Shown: positions 33,883 to 45,122 of the stretch, in pieces
Layout: each line of letters starts with the position of its first letter
Position numbering within the stretch: the stretch's first letter is position 1
The notes under the pieces: model-generated
Database searches by the model: none
What the model saw: the letters and a program-made list of their open reading frames with translations, nothing else
Told to the model about the DNA's origin: nothing
Origin: Vicia villosa
Taxonomy: Eukaryota; Streptophyta; Magnoliopsida; Fabales; Fabaceae
NCBI RefSeq assembly: GCF_029867415.1
Contig: NW_026705293.1
Span: 682,001-746,000 of the forward strand
DNA length: 64,000 nt
Direction of reading: 5' to 3'
Program-made: the position numbers and the translations under genes

Positions 33883-34455
33883 TCTCTTTTACTAAACTAT
33901 CTATACTATCTTGAACAACACCTGAAAGCAGGGACGGACCCAAAGCTAAGAGTGTGGGTGTTGTGGCCCCCACTAAAAATTGTTTATTTGTTAACTAGTA
34001 TGCGTGCAAAGATGTTATTAAATATTTATTTTATACGCAAATTATAATCATTGTTTATAGAGTAGAGAGATATAAAGTCATGTATCAAGAAGAGTATGTA
34101 AATATGTATTTTATTTAGCAGCAGGTTTTAACAATTTGGTATACAAATATTAATAATTAAATGTAATTTTTACGAGTGGTATAAAAACCCTCTTTTATGT
34201 GTTTAGATGTTGATTGAGACGGTTTTGACTGTTTGAAGTATCTCTTTCTTTCCTGTATTTGGGTTGGTGCACCCCTAGTTCACCCAATCTTAATACAAGA
34301 AGTGCTTATGGGAAAAAAAATTAAATTATATAGCTCAAAAACCATGCAATAGAATATTACGGTGATAGCCATAGTAATCAAAATTTTAACACATTAAAAA
34401 TGAGAATCAAAATTAACATTTAAGAATCTACACAATAGAATCTAAAATAAACCTT
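33883..34455. other. Intergenic DNA with transposon-like start and a LINE 3' tail
   Basis: At 33928 GGGACGGACCCAAAG resembles a common plant transposon end. At 34245-34325 GGTTGGTGCACCCCTAGTTC followed by an A-run is a LINE-type 3' tail on the plus strand. No gene is seen. Confidence 0.5.
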
Positions 34456-35007
34456 CTAGTAAATTATTTTAGAAATCGTTTGTAAAAGTTTGACATAGTT
34501 TATCGTTGGGGAGACAGACACATCTTTTTTTGCAGGAGATTTGATGGAAGATTTAGACCACATTGGTGGGATGGACAAGTCTTCCTGAGCGGTAGACATT
34601 AATTTAGACGGCATTGGAGAGGTGGACAGGTCTTCTTGGGTGGTAGACATTAATTTAGACGGCATTGAGGAGATGGGCAGGTCTTCTTGAACAATTGACA
34701 TGTTGGATAGTTTAGACGACATTGGTGAGACGGACAAGTCTTCTTCTTCTTGAATGGTAGGCATGCTGGAAAATCTAGATGGCTTGGTTTGAAAGTTTTT
34801 ATGGCGAATATAACATTGTGTTGTCGATAACCGTTTGGACTCTATAACCCTCTTATTTGCAAGCTTAGCCTCTAATACTCTTTTGTTCTTCACTAAGTTC
34901 TTCATTGCGGTCTTCAAGAGTATAATGTCGTTACTTGTGTATCTTATATTTTCACCTTTGTTATTGGAATCATGATTTTCCTTTGGTTTTGATATTGGTG
35001 CCAACAT
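34456..35007 (-). CDS. Internal-repeat protein, copy B (one 84-aa unit, altered ends)
   Basis: A 183-codon frame. The 84-aa unit (GENIRYTSNDIILLKTAM...) starts at minus position 34956 and occurs once. It is followed by a different tail made of 17-residue repeats of the type LMSTTQEDLSTSPMPSK (three to four copies), then a new C-terminus (LLQTISKIIY). The codons that form the start in copies A and C are changed here (about 35025), so translation would start at a Met eight codons downstream. This suggests decay or a shifted start. The family is unknown. Confidence 0.55.
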   Translation of the reverse strand: MLAPISKPKENHDSNNKGENIRYTSNDIILLKTAMKNLVKNKRVLEAKLANKRVIESKRLSTTQCYIRHKNFQTKPSRFSSMPTIQEEEDLSVSPMSSKLSNMSIVQEDLPISSMPSKLMSTTQEDLSTSPMPSKLMSTAQEDLSIPPMWSKSSIKSPAKKDVSVSPTINYVKLLQTISKIIY

Positions 35008-35745
35008 TGCTTTGGATGGGTATACAAGTAGTAACTAGATGATTTAGGCTTTTTCTTATGATTTTTTTATATGAAAATGACTCAAAAGAAATAATTATAA
35101 TTTTGTGGATCTCCATTAAATAGGTAGAATAGTTAGATAAAAGCTGTTATCTTTTTAAGGAGAAGTTTGTTAAAGAGATTTGAAATTAAGATTATAAATA
35201 ATTCAAATCTATTGACTTGACTTTAAAATTTTGTAACCATCTTTTTTTTACTTTGTGTTTATTGTTGTTATCGACAAAGAATAGTAAATAAATTTCAACA
35301 AAAAATTGGTTTATAAAATTGAATAAAAAATATTAAACCTATTTATTATTGAACAAAGAATTTACCTTTATTATTTAGTATTTTAGTAACACTAAAAAAA
35401 AATTGTTACACTCATTATATAGGAGTAGTTTGTTACACTTTAAAATTAAGATTATAAGAATTTGTTTTGTTAATGAAAATACATCAGTTTTTTTTTATTA
35501 ATTATATAAGATTTGTTTGTTTCAAAATTTTTAAAATAATTGTATGGTGTTGTATATTTTTATTTCTTAAAAAATTACAACTTAAAAAATAATTATTTTA
35601 AATTAATATTTTAAATATTTCAATATTGACTATTATTATTTTTGGATATTAAAATTCTTAAAATTACTTAAATTTGTAAACATTTTTAAAATAGGTTTTC
35701 ATAAAAAATTATTTTTGAGTTACATTTGTTTATAAACAAAGTCAG
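35008..35745. repeat. 5' flank of repeat gene B, homologous to A flank
   Basis: AT-rich DNA aligning with 14430-15260 through phrases such as TCCATTAAATAGGTAGA and GTTTGTTACACT. It ends where the LINE fragment starts. Confidence 0.7.
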
Positions 35746-36610
35746 ATTTTAAAATTCTTCCTCTCCACAACAGAAAACACAAGAGGAACTAGAAATAGGG
35801 ATAATACCTTTAACAGCTAGCACATCATGCGTCAGAAGCTTGTTTAAAAGAGACTTCCAACCAAAACATTTGATCTTAATCGGAACATTCGTCGTCCATA
35901 CTAACTTAAAAGCCCAGTCATGCTTATTTACCGGACCGATAGGAGTGTGGCAGCTGTTGATGATTGTGTAGCAGCTCTTGACAGAGAAATGGTCGTCAGC
36001 CTCAGGCAACCAAGCGATTGCATCCTCGTTGTCTTGGACTTGAGTAGCCGTCCGTAGCACCTGCAAAAACTGCAGCAGATCGGCTGCAAAGACAGCCTCA
36101 CGCAGCAGGCTTGGTCTGAATCCGAAGTCTCCCCATGTCCAAATGCGTTCCCGCCAACAGCCCATAAGAGCCACATAAACATCCTGCAAATGCGATACAG
36201 AAAAAAGCGGAGGAAAACAGTCCTCAAGAATATCTACAGTCGTCCAATTTGAATGCCAAAAGGATGGTGAGAACATGTTTCCCACCAAAAACCTGCAAGC
36301 AAGATTAAAGAAATCCCTTGGTTGAGAGTTCTCCAAAGAAAGAATGTTCACCCACCACGTAGATGAAAAAGCCGACCTCTTAGAATTTCCTTCCCCGTGA
36401 GCGACACGAAACTTCAAATCTCTGTATCTTGCTTTTAAAACTCGACACCACAACGCGCCCTTCTCCTTTAGAATTGTCCATCTCCACTTGCAAAGGAGCC
36501 CCAAATTAAAGTCATAAATCCTTCTGACTCCCAACGCCCCTTCTCAATCGGATGACAGACCACATTCCACCTCACCCAATGAATATATCTTTTACCTCTC
36601 GTCCCTCCCC
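35746..36610 (-). pseudogene. LINE ORF2 C-terminal fragment with RVT zinc-binding region
   Basis: The minus-strand frame 36534-35749 encodes the part of plant LINE ORF2 after the polymerase: GVRRIYDFNLGLLCKWRW, then WWVNILSLE, then a zf-RVT-like end with WKSLLNKLLTHDVLAVKG and CVFCCGEEE. It continues upstream to about 36610 in another frame, so there is a frameshift near 36540. The fragment is inserted in the flank of repeat gene B at a point where copy A (about 15400) has none. Neither the polymerase nor the 3' tail is attached, so it is a partial copy. Confidence 0.85.
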
Positions 36611-37050
36611 ACAAGAGGAACCGGCCTATACTTTTGTTATTTTCTTATGATTTTTAAATATAAATTTCTTTTAAAGATAATATTAATCATCTTAGAATTT
36701 AAGAATTTTATTTTAATATATAAAAAAGAATGATTTATATAAAATGAAAAATTCATTTATGAATGTAAAATGAGTTGTGTCTATCATTTAATAATAAATT
36801 AAATAATAGATTGCAGATCCATTATAACAATTCCAAAATTTAAATTTGTTAATTAAGATAAAAAATATTAATTATTTTAGTTTTATATTTTATCCATCTT
36901 AGATAGTTTAAATTAAAAGTATATATATATATAATGTTTGTTGTTCTGATGTCAAATATCAAAAGCTGAAGAATCATATTTACTGTTTCAAAAGTGTTCA
37001 TTCCTAGTTGTTCGAACCCAATATCGTCTATAATATATAACACTTACATC
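36611..37050. repeat. Continuation of the A/B homologous flank
   Basis: AACCGGCCTATACTTTTG to TTCGAACCCAATATCGTC aligns with 15405-15800, resuming the homology after the LINE fragment. The match ends near 37050. Confidence 0.75.
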
Positions 37051-37229
37051 ATCATGTAAAACCATACAGTCGCGCACGAGTGTCCGCGAACACTTAACTG
37101 ATCCACGACGTGGATTTTTTATAGATTATATGCAATGGATATTTCATGGTGAGAAGCCTACAACTTCAAGTAGCACAACTGGACATGTAGAAATGGAACA
37201 TGACATGGACAGATTAATTCATGATGTTT

Positions 37230-37850
37230 TTGGAATTTAGTCAATGGAAGAGCCAACTTTTGGTGAAGGTGAAAGAAATCCAGAAGTTGGAGAAAGCTCT
37301 AAGTTCGGAGAAAACACAAAGTTTTACCAATTGGTGAAGGAGAATGAGGAAAAGCTCTACCCAAATTGTAAGAAGTATAGCAAGCTCTCATTTATGGTAC
37401 ATTTGTATCATTTAAAGTGCCTTCATGGATGGAGTGACAAGTCATTCTCTATGTTGTTAGATTTACTAAGAGATGCTTTTCCGGAGGAAAATGTTTTGCC
37501 GAAGTCATGAAACAAAGAAGATGATTTCAGGGTTAGATTTGGGTTATGAGAAGATCCATGTGTGTCCTAATGATTGCATATTATATCGTGATAAATATGT
37601 TAAAGATCAAGTATGACCAAAATTTGGTACTTCAATGTGGAAAACAACCAATGAAGATGCATCAACTAACAAAATGGAGAGTTTTGAGAAGCGAAAGAAC
37701 TTACCTGCAAAAATACTTCTATGGTTTCCATTGAAATCAAGGCTACATAGATTGTTCATGTCCTCTAAAGTTTCTTGCAGCAGTCTCACTAAATCAAAGA
37801 TGATTAAATCCTATAAGACTACCAACCTTGCACCATCTTTTGGAGGACTT
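37230..37850 (+). pseudogene. CACTA (En/Spm) transposase N-terminal fragment
   Basis: The plus strand encodes FYQLVKENEEKLYPNCKKYS, then LSFMVHLYHLKCLHGWSDKS, LLRDAFPEENVLPKS and, after frame changes, YEKIHVCPNDCILYRDKY, the conserved N-terminal part of En/Spm-type transposases. Further on LPAKILLWFPLKSRLHRLFM also fits. At least two frame changes and several stops occur (near 37508 and 37560-37640), and the catalytic part is missing. It abuts a lipase fragment of opposite orientation. Confidence 0.85.
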
Positions 37851-37889
37851 CCACATAAGAGTTTGGTGACAAATTGTTTTATTTGATTG

Positions 37890-38050
37890 AATTGAATAGC
37901 GAGGAAGAAATGTCTGATTCCACAGACAAACAAAGGAGTATTAAGAAGCACCGTGGATGCCAATGTAGCATAGTTTGCTCCATATTGAAAATCAGATCCT
38001 ATTGATTGTAGATATGGACTCAAAAGTGGAATTCCAATAGCTTGAGCTAC
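37890..38050 (-). pseudogene. GDSL esterase/lipase exon fragment
   Basis: The minus strand from about 38050 reads AQAIGIPLLSPYLQSIGSD, then GANYATLASTVLL and FFLAIQFNQIKQF, the typical second exon of plant GDSL lipases. The sequence TTTGTAG just upstream looks like its splice acceptor. The GDS catalytic block and the C-terminal Asp/His are absent. Joined tail-to-tail with CACTA transposase DNA, it may be a gene fragment captured by a CACTA element. Confidence 0.75.
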
Positions 38051-38651
38051 AAAATCAAATAAACAAAAATGTTTGCCATCTCTATGAGAGAAAAATGAAA
38101 CAAAGAAGAAGGAGAAGCTATAATATCTCTATGAATCACGGCTTCATCTCCATAATCATAAGGAATGATATAAACATGAACATGAATATTTTGATTAATA
38201 TTACCTAAGAGAAGCTACAATGTGTTGCTCTGTCTTGTGGAAGACCCCTATTACAAGACCACTATTTAGATATCCCAATTTGTTAGAAATCGAAATATAG
38301 AGAAGTAGAAATCATGAACGATTAAAAGTTGCGACCTTCGAGTTCATGTTTTGATAGAGTAATCGACTGTTTGGTCCAGTTTCCCATGATCGACAAAAAC
38401 ACTTCCAAGATTGTTCAAGGCCTGGTAGATTAAATGTAACAAAATAATACCAAAACTCTTACATTAATACAAAATCAGTTTTTCTAACTAATATGAAATA
38501 AAATTCTTCCAAGACAAACACTCGTATTTATTCTTATATATCACACATTTAGATGAAATTCATATACTAAGATCCAAAGCAACCATGTCTAGACCACCAA
38601 AAAATATTGATGATAATGACAAATTAAGAAGCAAAATAGCAAATAAGGCTC
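38051..38651. other. Unassigned DNA left of a MITE
   Basis: No further lipase exon or transposon motif could be recognised on either strand. Confidence 0.4.
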
Positions 38652-38659
38652 GTGAGTAG

Positions 38660-39041
38660 CATGGTTTTAAATTGCGGTCCGCAACCACAATTGCACCCGC
38701 AATATTGCGGATGCGGTTGCCTCCGCAACCGCATCGGACCGCAATTGCGGTGTGATTTTAAAGTCGCGCTTTCAGATGCATTAGGAACACCATCGGACAA
38801 TTTTAATCATGTTTATTTAAGTATTTTCATCAAAAATCAATATATTAGAAGTCTAAAACTCAATTTACTTCTTATATAATGAAAAAACATAAATTTAAGT
38901 GTTTTTCAATATAATATTTCAAACACTTCCTTTTAAAAATTCACGCCGCAACGGCCGCAATGCGCATCGCAACAAGCGCAATGACCGCAATCGCAACATC
39001 CGCAACCGCAACCGCATCCGCAACCGCAATTTAAAACCATG
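38660..39041. mobile_element. hAT MITE with perfect 8-bp target duplication
   Basis: The 382-bp element has TIRs CATGGTTTTAAATTGCGGT and its complement, and is flanked by GTGAGTAG at 38652-38659 and 39042-39049. Both subterminal parts are packed with TTGCGG/CCGCAA words. No transposase is present. The intact duplication and TIRs suggest a fairly recent insertion. Confidence 0.92.
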
Positions 39042-39049
39042 GTGAGTAG

Positions 39050-40312
39050 TAAACTCCAAAATGGGCAATTAGTAATGTAAATTCGTTTACTCCAAAAAGA
39101 TCTTGAAATAGTTAAAAATGAAAATAAAATAAAACAAGATTTCATCTACTGTCACGGTTTTTCAAAAAGATCCCCACCAGTCTCAAAATCCAAAACAACA
39201 TGTATTTATGTCAAAAGCCTAAAAAAGCATTGAAAGTTAAGTTAAGTCTGATTTACTTTTGTTAGAGACCATTAGGTGCTTGACATCCTAATATCTTCTA
39301 TGATAAAAGTTTACTTCTTAGGTTGAATCTCCAAAGTAAGATGGGCTATATTATTCGTAAATCCACCGTCTATATATTATGGGATATATTATCTTCAACC
39401 AAACACTCACTTAATTGTCTTAAAATGAAAAACTAAGATGAAATTTAAAAAGAATTACCTGGGAATCCAATGACACCAATATGCACGATCCCTTGACAGC
39501 ATCCGACAACAAATGAAACAATTCCCTTCCACCTCTCACAATGTACGACAATAAATCAACCAAAAATAATATAAAAATTATGGTTAATTCCTAAAACAAA
39601 TGAATACATTTTAAGAGACCAAAACCTCAATGTATTTGTAAGGTAACCCTCTCTCCTACTTAAGGATATATTTCTCAAAACCAAGAAACTATGGCAGACT
39701 AAGGTGCAGCGTGGTTGGCGGAACTGTTAGGTAAACAATGAGTGAGTTTGAGTCAATCTAGAGTAGCATTTAGGCTATCCATATCTAATTTATTTTGTTC
39801 TTGGTGTCATTTTCAGACCTCAAGTTATCTATATTCTTTTCCTGAGTTCGAACACAAAAATACTTCACACAATCATGAAAAATTACCCATCATTTTCACA
39901 CCTCAAGTTAGCTATATTCTTGTTGCACCGAAAATAATTGAAACGGTGTGGAGTAAAAAAATCTAGGAAAATAGATTAATTTGAGGAAAAGAGATGAAGA
40001 AGTTTTCATTAAAGCGGATGGGTTTGAAGTGAGAATGAATAGATGTCACATTCTTTCAAAATAAAAGTAAATAAATGAATAGTGAAATTTGAGTGGACAC
40101 CAAAATGGAAAAGGCGGAAAACCTACCGAAAAAGCTGGATAATATTTTTTATTTTCCGGTTTTTTATTAAAACCCTTCAGCTTATTGCTTTTATTAGCTC
40201 TCATACCAAATTTTTAACTTAATAAGAGGGGTGTTTTAAATCCTCCGGTTGTAGAAAAAGTGAAGCTAATGAAACAAGTCGTAGCCCAAACCCTAACTCC
40301 AACAGAAAACCC
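39050..40312. other. Intergenic DNA upstream of the F-box gene
   Basis: No gene is supported. A minus-strand stretch near 39440-39540 has an exon-like feel but no named family. The last 100 bp are the likely F-box promoter. Confidence 0.5.
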
Positions 40313-40319
40313 TATATAT
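40313..40319 (+). promoter_or_regulatory. TATA box candidate of the F-box gene
   Basis: CCTATATATTG lies 62-68 bp before the ATG at 40381, a normal position for a plant TATA box with a short leader. Confidence 0.5.
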
Positions 40320-40380
40320 TGTTGCAATATGCTGATAATCCTCTCCCCTTCTTTGCTTGCAACATTCACAATTACAGATA

Positions 40381-41689
40381 ATGTCTTCTGGCCGTTCAAT
40401 TCCTACTGAGGATAGAATTAGCGACTTGCCCGAGTCAATTCTCTGCCACATTCTCTCCTTCCTTCCAACCAAAGCCGCTGCAACCACAATGATTCTCTCA
40501 AAGAGATGGAAACCGGTATGGCTCTCTGTCGTTATTCTTAACTTCGATGACAAAGAATTCAATGACTTTGAGACATTTCACAAGTTTGTTTATTCAACCA
40601 TGTTCTCTTTGCGAGACAAAAAGACTTCGATCCAATCGTTTACCTTGAAATTATGCTTCTATTCTCGCTTCAAACCAAGAGAATTGAATAGAATTTTTAA
40701 ATTTGTGGTGCAACGAGGAGTCAAGAATCTTAACTTCGACTTGTCTGGTAAACCGCGTTGTATCAAATTACCTCCTTGCATTCTCAGTTGTAAGACACTT
40801 CAGGTTCTTAGATTGGAAAACGTAAAATTGTGGGATTTTGACCAAGTGAATTTTCCTTGTCTCAAAACTCTTCATTTGAATAACGTTGATTTGACATCTC
40901 CTAAATATTTTGCAAAGTTTCTATATGGCTGCCCTATTTTAGAAGATTTGAATGCAAAATCACGTACCTTCCAGAAATCAATCGATCCCATGGAAAACTT
41001 GAATGCTTTACCTAATTTGGTCAAAGTAAAGATTTGTTATAATACGGATATTCCGATGTCTTTGGTTTGTAAGACGAGAATTTTGCATATAGAACAGGTA
41101 TGAATGTTATCCTACTGAATATTCACTATTTGCATTGAATATACATTAATTAATTAATTGTTTAATCTATATGCTCATAATCTATCAAATAGAGTATACA
41201 TTTCTAACGTTGGATTGTGTGCAACTCACGCAGATATGGGGCATGACTTGGAAACCACTTCCCATGTTTCACAATTTGACTCACATGGAACTTACTTTTT
41301 TGATTAGCTTACTAAAGAGGGAGTGCAGGTCGTTGATAGAAATACTCCCACATTTTCCCAATCTTCAACATTTTAACATTAAGTTAAATTTTATGAATAT
41401 AAGGGGTGCAACATATATTTGTTATGAATGTTCGAAGGTTGTTCCACCCAATCCCACCATTGCTCCAGAATGTCTCTCCTCACAGCTTAAAACACTTAGC
41501 ATTAAATGTTCCACAGACACAAAAAACATCAACAATTGTGAGTTCCAGTTTGTAAAATATATTATGCAACATTCAAAAGTACTAGAGACTGTGAGAGTCA
41601 AAAGTACCCGCCTTAAAACGAACCAAATGTTTATGAAGTTATCTTCATGCACAAGGAGCTCTCCAACATGTAAACTTTTATTTGGTTGA
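40381..41689 (+). CDS. F-box/LRR/FBD protein, two exons
   Basis: Exon 1 is 40381-41097 and exon 2 is 41234-41689, with donor CAG|GTATGA and acceptor CACGCAG; the junction keeps frame and gives 390 residues. The F-box lies at about residues 9-50 ([20 protein letters not shown], then [10 protein letters not shown]). It is followed by leucine-rich segments ([39 protein letters not shown]) and a C-terminal FBD domain from about residue 317 ([30 protein letters not shown]). F-box proteins recruit substrates to SCF ubiquitin ligases through SKP1; FBD proteins form a huge, fast-evolving plant family, mostly of unknown substrate. The ATG at 40381 is the first in frame and fits family length. No stops or frameshifts are seen. 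It is the most convincing intact host gene here. Confidence 0.92.
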
Positions 41690-43189
41690 TGATGACAGTT
41701 ATGTCGTGGTTTTCTTTTGGAAGAATGTGTAGTGGTTTTTCATGAAAGAAATTATCGGGAGTAATATCACAAGGAGTTCTACTTTTTATTTATTTTATTG
41801 TGTGGTTTAGTCCGGTTGTTGATTCTATCAATACTGGCGAAATCTATAACAGTTATGTATTTTGATTGTTAGTTGATTGCTCAAAACTTAAAAATGTATG
41901 GTTTTTTGCTTGGTTAGAGGTGGGTGTGTTTTGATGTATGAACATATAATGTACCTATTAAGTTTTATTTTTAAGGTAAGCCATTAACTTTTTCTTGGTG
42001 TTTAGGTAAGATGAAGTATAACATAATTCGTCATATACAAAAATTGATATGTTTTTGAAATTGGTGATTTGTAAAGTCTTTCAAGTTTTTTTTGTTAGGT
42101 TGTAATGTGAAAGCTGAAGTATTGTCAGGTGAATGATACTTACTCAATTTTGAGTCTTGGGTTGGGGCAAGTGAGAATTTGATGCTAATTAATAGTGCTT
42201 GTCTGTCACAACAAACTGGATTTTATTGTGTGGTAGAATGACATTGATAAGGGATAAAGGATGTTGTTTGTGAATTTTAGGTTATGCGTGTCTGACTTCG
42301 TGTGGTGTATGCCTCACTATGATTCAGCTTTAATATTTTGTTTGTTGTATAGATCACTCTGTTATAGGTGTGGATGGTTCTATGTTGTTGAGTGCAAACT
42401 AGTATTCGGCATATCATCGGTTCTATTTCTATATGTCAGCATTTTATCACTGAACTCTTGAATCACTTATATACATTGGCTTTTAGCACACAAATATGTT
42501 CAAATTCATTAGTTAGTTAATGTAGTTTATTTCCGTTAGAATTTAATGTCAACACTTCAACTGCTACGAAGTCGTTCAATTTTCGGTGGATAACTTCATT
42601 ATGGATGGAACATCTATTATTGATATCTATAACTCTAAGCAACATTAGTGATGTTGCCTTTTAAGGAAACTTTCCATTCACAAAGGCATAATTTTTTTCT
42701 CCTATGCACTTCTACTGCTATGTATATAACTCAAGGAGGTTACATAGATATGAATCAATTAATCCATATCAAACTGTTATTGTTGGGGACATGGTGTTTG
42801 TCAATCGTATTTGTTGAAGCCCGAAATAAAAATGTGTATGCTACTATGATGAACAGAACTTGTTCTACATCGCAATACAAGTTCTGTTCAATTTACGGGC
42901 TCTTCTCAACGTTTGAATCAGTGTTGTTGTTATTCCTTCTATTGATGTCCTTCTCGACGGATTCAAGCTTTGTAAGTCCCTTTCTCATTCATCATCATTT
43001 TCATTGCTTTTGATTTTCACCAATATCTCTTTTCTACTTTTATATGCGGTCTCCAGAATGAGCAGAAGAAATAGATGTGAGAGAATTGGGTGGGGTGCTG
43101 GTTTTTTATACAAGCATATCCAAACTGTATTGGATGGAACGAGTTGTTTGCTGGAGACCCCAAATACCAACACAATGCTTGAAATTATG
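41690..43189. other. 3' flank of the F-box gene with a dispersed duplicated piece
   Basis: 41790-41840 carries the same TAGTCCGGTTGTTGATTC-type phrase as the duplicated blocks at 7509-8032 and 43190-43680. 42370-42690 matches 12480-12690 in the same direction and 46245-46385 in the opposite direction. The frame at 42648-43013 lies within this repeat and resembles no known protein. Confidence 0.6.
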
Positions 43190-43680
43190 ATATTGAACTT
43201 ATCTATTTAAGTGTAAGACGCTTTTTATTTTATGGTTGGTCCATTCTTGAACACTTTGTCCAAGTGTGTTAGATGAGTAGATGTTGTTAATCGATCCATT
43301 TCAATGTTAGACCAATCCATGTTATTGAAGTTCTCCTTTTTATTTTATTGTATTATGTAGTCCGGTTGTTAATTCTTCAAGAATCAACACATTTGGCTAA
43401 TGATGGAGAGAATTGGTAATATTCAATTGCAACATATATTGTAATGAAATTTTGATTATTATGTTAATGTATGGTTGTGCTATTTACATTTAAATTCTAT
43501 GTCATAACATAGGCTTTCTTTGGACAGAGAGGTTACTAAGAGTGCAGGTTCTCGTTATGGCGTGCTCCTAATTGTAATGGCTTTCTAATGTTAGTACTTT
43601 CCAACTGTTACTTACGTTGTTGTAGCTTCTTTGTATCTTAGCTGCTCTCTAATGGCAATAACCAATAGATAATATTAAAG
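43190..43680 (+). repeat. Segmental duplication with the LTR element's empty site
   Basis: Homologous to 7509-8032, but here GCTGCTCTCTAATGGCAATA is continuous at about 43641-43660. In the other copy the 3.3-kb LTR element lies between two AATGG copies. This shows the ancestral insertion site directly. Confidence 0.92.
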
Positions 43681-44390
43681 TGCATTGCATTTTATGTAAC
43701 TTTTTCTTTCGAACATGATTGGCTTGAATTTTTTTTAAGGCCTCGAGAAACCATTTAAGGTTGGAGATAATTGTTGATTATTATACCTGACTTTTTGCTC
43801 ATTCCAGTACTGGCTTTTGGTAAAAACAAACAAATCCGCAATGATTTGACTTAAAACTGATAGAATTAGAAGTATAATGAAAAACTTTTATAAAAGTCCT
43901 AATTAACATTGACGAACTACGGGTAGGGTTGCATAAGCTAGACCACCAAATTCTTGATGTAGATGTCCAAATACTTGTGGAAGATGTGAGTATATTTCCA
44001 TTTTCTGGGATCTTTTATGTTTTTGCCACAATTGACGAGTGTATAAATTACGGAAGTGAAGTGGTAGTCTAATAAAATAAGGTTCAGCAATTAAAGAAAA
44101 ATCGATGCTGAAATCCTTCATTCTTTTTGCTTGATGTTTTAAGTCCTTGAGAGACCCTTTAACCTAGGAGATCCTTGTTGATTGTTACTTAACATCATCT
44201 TGCATGGTGAACAGCAATCGTAGTTCATGTCCTAATTCCCTCCTATCCTTTCTCTTGCTTGTGTTGACTTTGTTGCAGCCATGTATGTTGGAATTGCAGG
44301 AGAGCTTGGAAATGAATGCCATCTGAGATACAGTAACATATATATTTATCTTCTATGAATGTGAGCTGAAAGACGAGTCTAAATCTTCTA

Positions 44391-44570
44391 TGAATGCCAT
44401 CTGATATACAGTAACATATATATTTATCTCTCCGTGATCGCAATGTGATCTCTATTGAGGCCACATAAGCTGCAATTCTCCGCAATATCATGGATTGCAA
44501 AACAGCTGTAATCTCGATTGAAAACCAATCTTGCAAGTGGTGATATGTAAGTAAAAAGTCGTTGATAAAC
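44391..44570. repeat. Duplicated piece matching 11500-11720
   Basis: The block with TATTTATCTCTCCGTGATCG and TCTATTGAGGCCACATAAGC matches the first segment with a few changes. Part of it (GAATGCCATCTGA and the following ATACAGTAACATATATATTT) is also repeated just upstream at 44313-44357, a local tandem duplication absent from the other segment. Confidence 0.8.
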
Positions 44571-44879
44571 TTTCATTGTGATGAGAAGTGAGATCTAAAG
44601 ATCAACTACAAATAGCTTGTCGTCTTACTGCTCTGCCACGAATGATAGCTTGAAGCTTCACTATTCCCTTCAACGCCCTCAAAGCTTTCCTTGCCTGCAA
44701 TATCTCATCAATCAGTGAATAAGAAGAAACTTCAGTTTCTTGATCTAATCTACTTAACTAATTAGTCAAATAATTGAAGTTAAAAGGAATGGAGGGAACA
44801 ATACATGAGACACACACAACATTTTGCATGAGTGATGTATTTAAATGATTTTAGGATTCAGCAATTTGATCATTTTTCA

Positions 44880-45122
44880 ATATTTATAGTCATTTTTTTA
44901 GCTATGCTTTAGGATAAGTAACAAGTGATGCTTCCAAGAAAGAAATTCAACATTTGACAAAGAATCTCAACAGTGTGTTAAAATCAAAACAATCTGCAAC
45001 GGAAGCAAGTCAGGATTTTGAAGAATCAAGCGAAAGCGGCAGAAAAAAGGTATACTCTATGTTTCATTCCACTAGTAAGATCATATTGATAGTTGACGAA
45101 TTTGCTTCTCTAAGCGGTAAAA
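44880..45122 (+). other. Exon-like coding fragment of unknown origin
   Basis: A plus-strand stretch reads ASKKEIQHLTKNLNSVLKSK then QSATEASQDFEESSESGRKK and is followed by a GTATAC donor-like site. The composition looks like real coding sequence (charged, coiled-coil-like) but I cannot name the gene. It sits between IQD fragments on the other strand. Confidence 0.35.

Noticed and set aside
38933..39145. Cys/Gly-rich small protein (CGCGCGCG...)
   Set aside because: It is an artefact of translating the TTGCGG repeats in the arm of the hAT MITE.
42648..43013. 121-codon membrane-like frame
   Set aside because: No homology recognised, and it overlaps a dispersed repeat whose other copies do not keep the frame.
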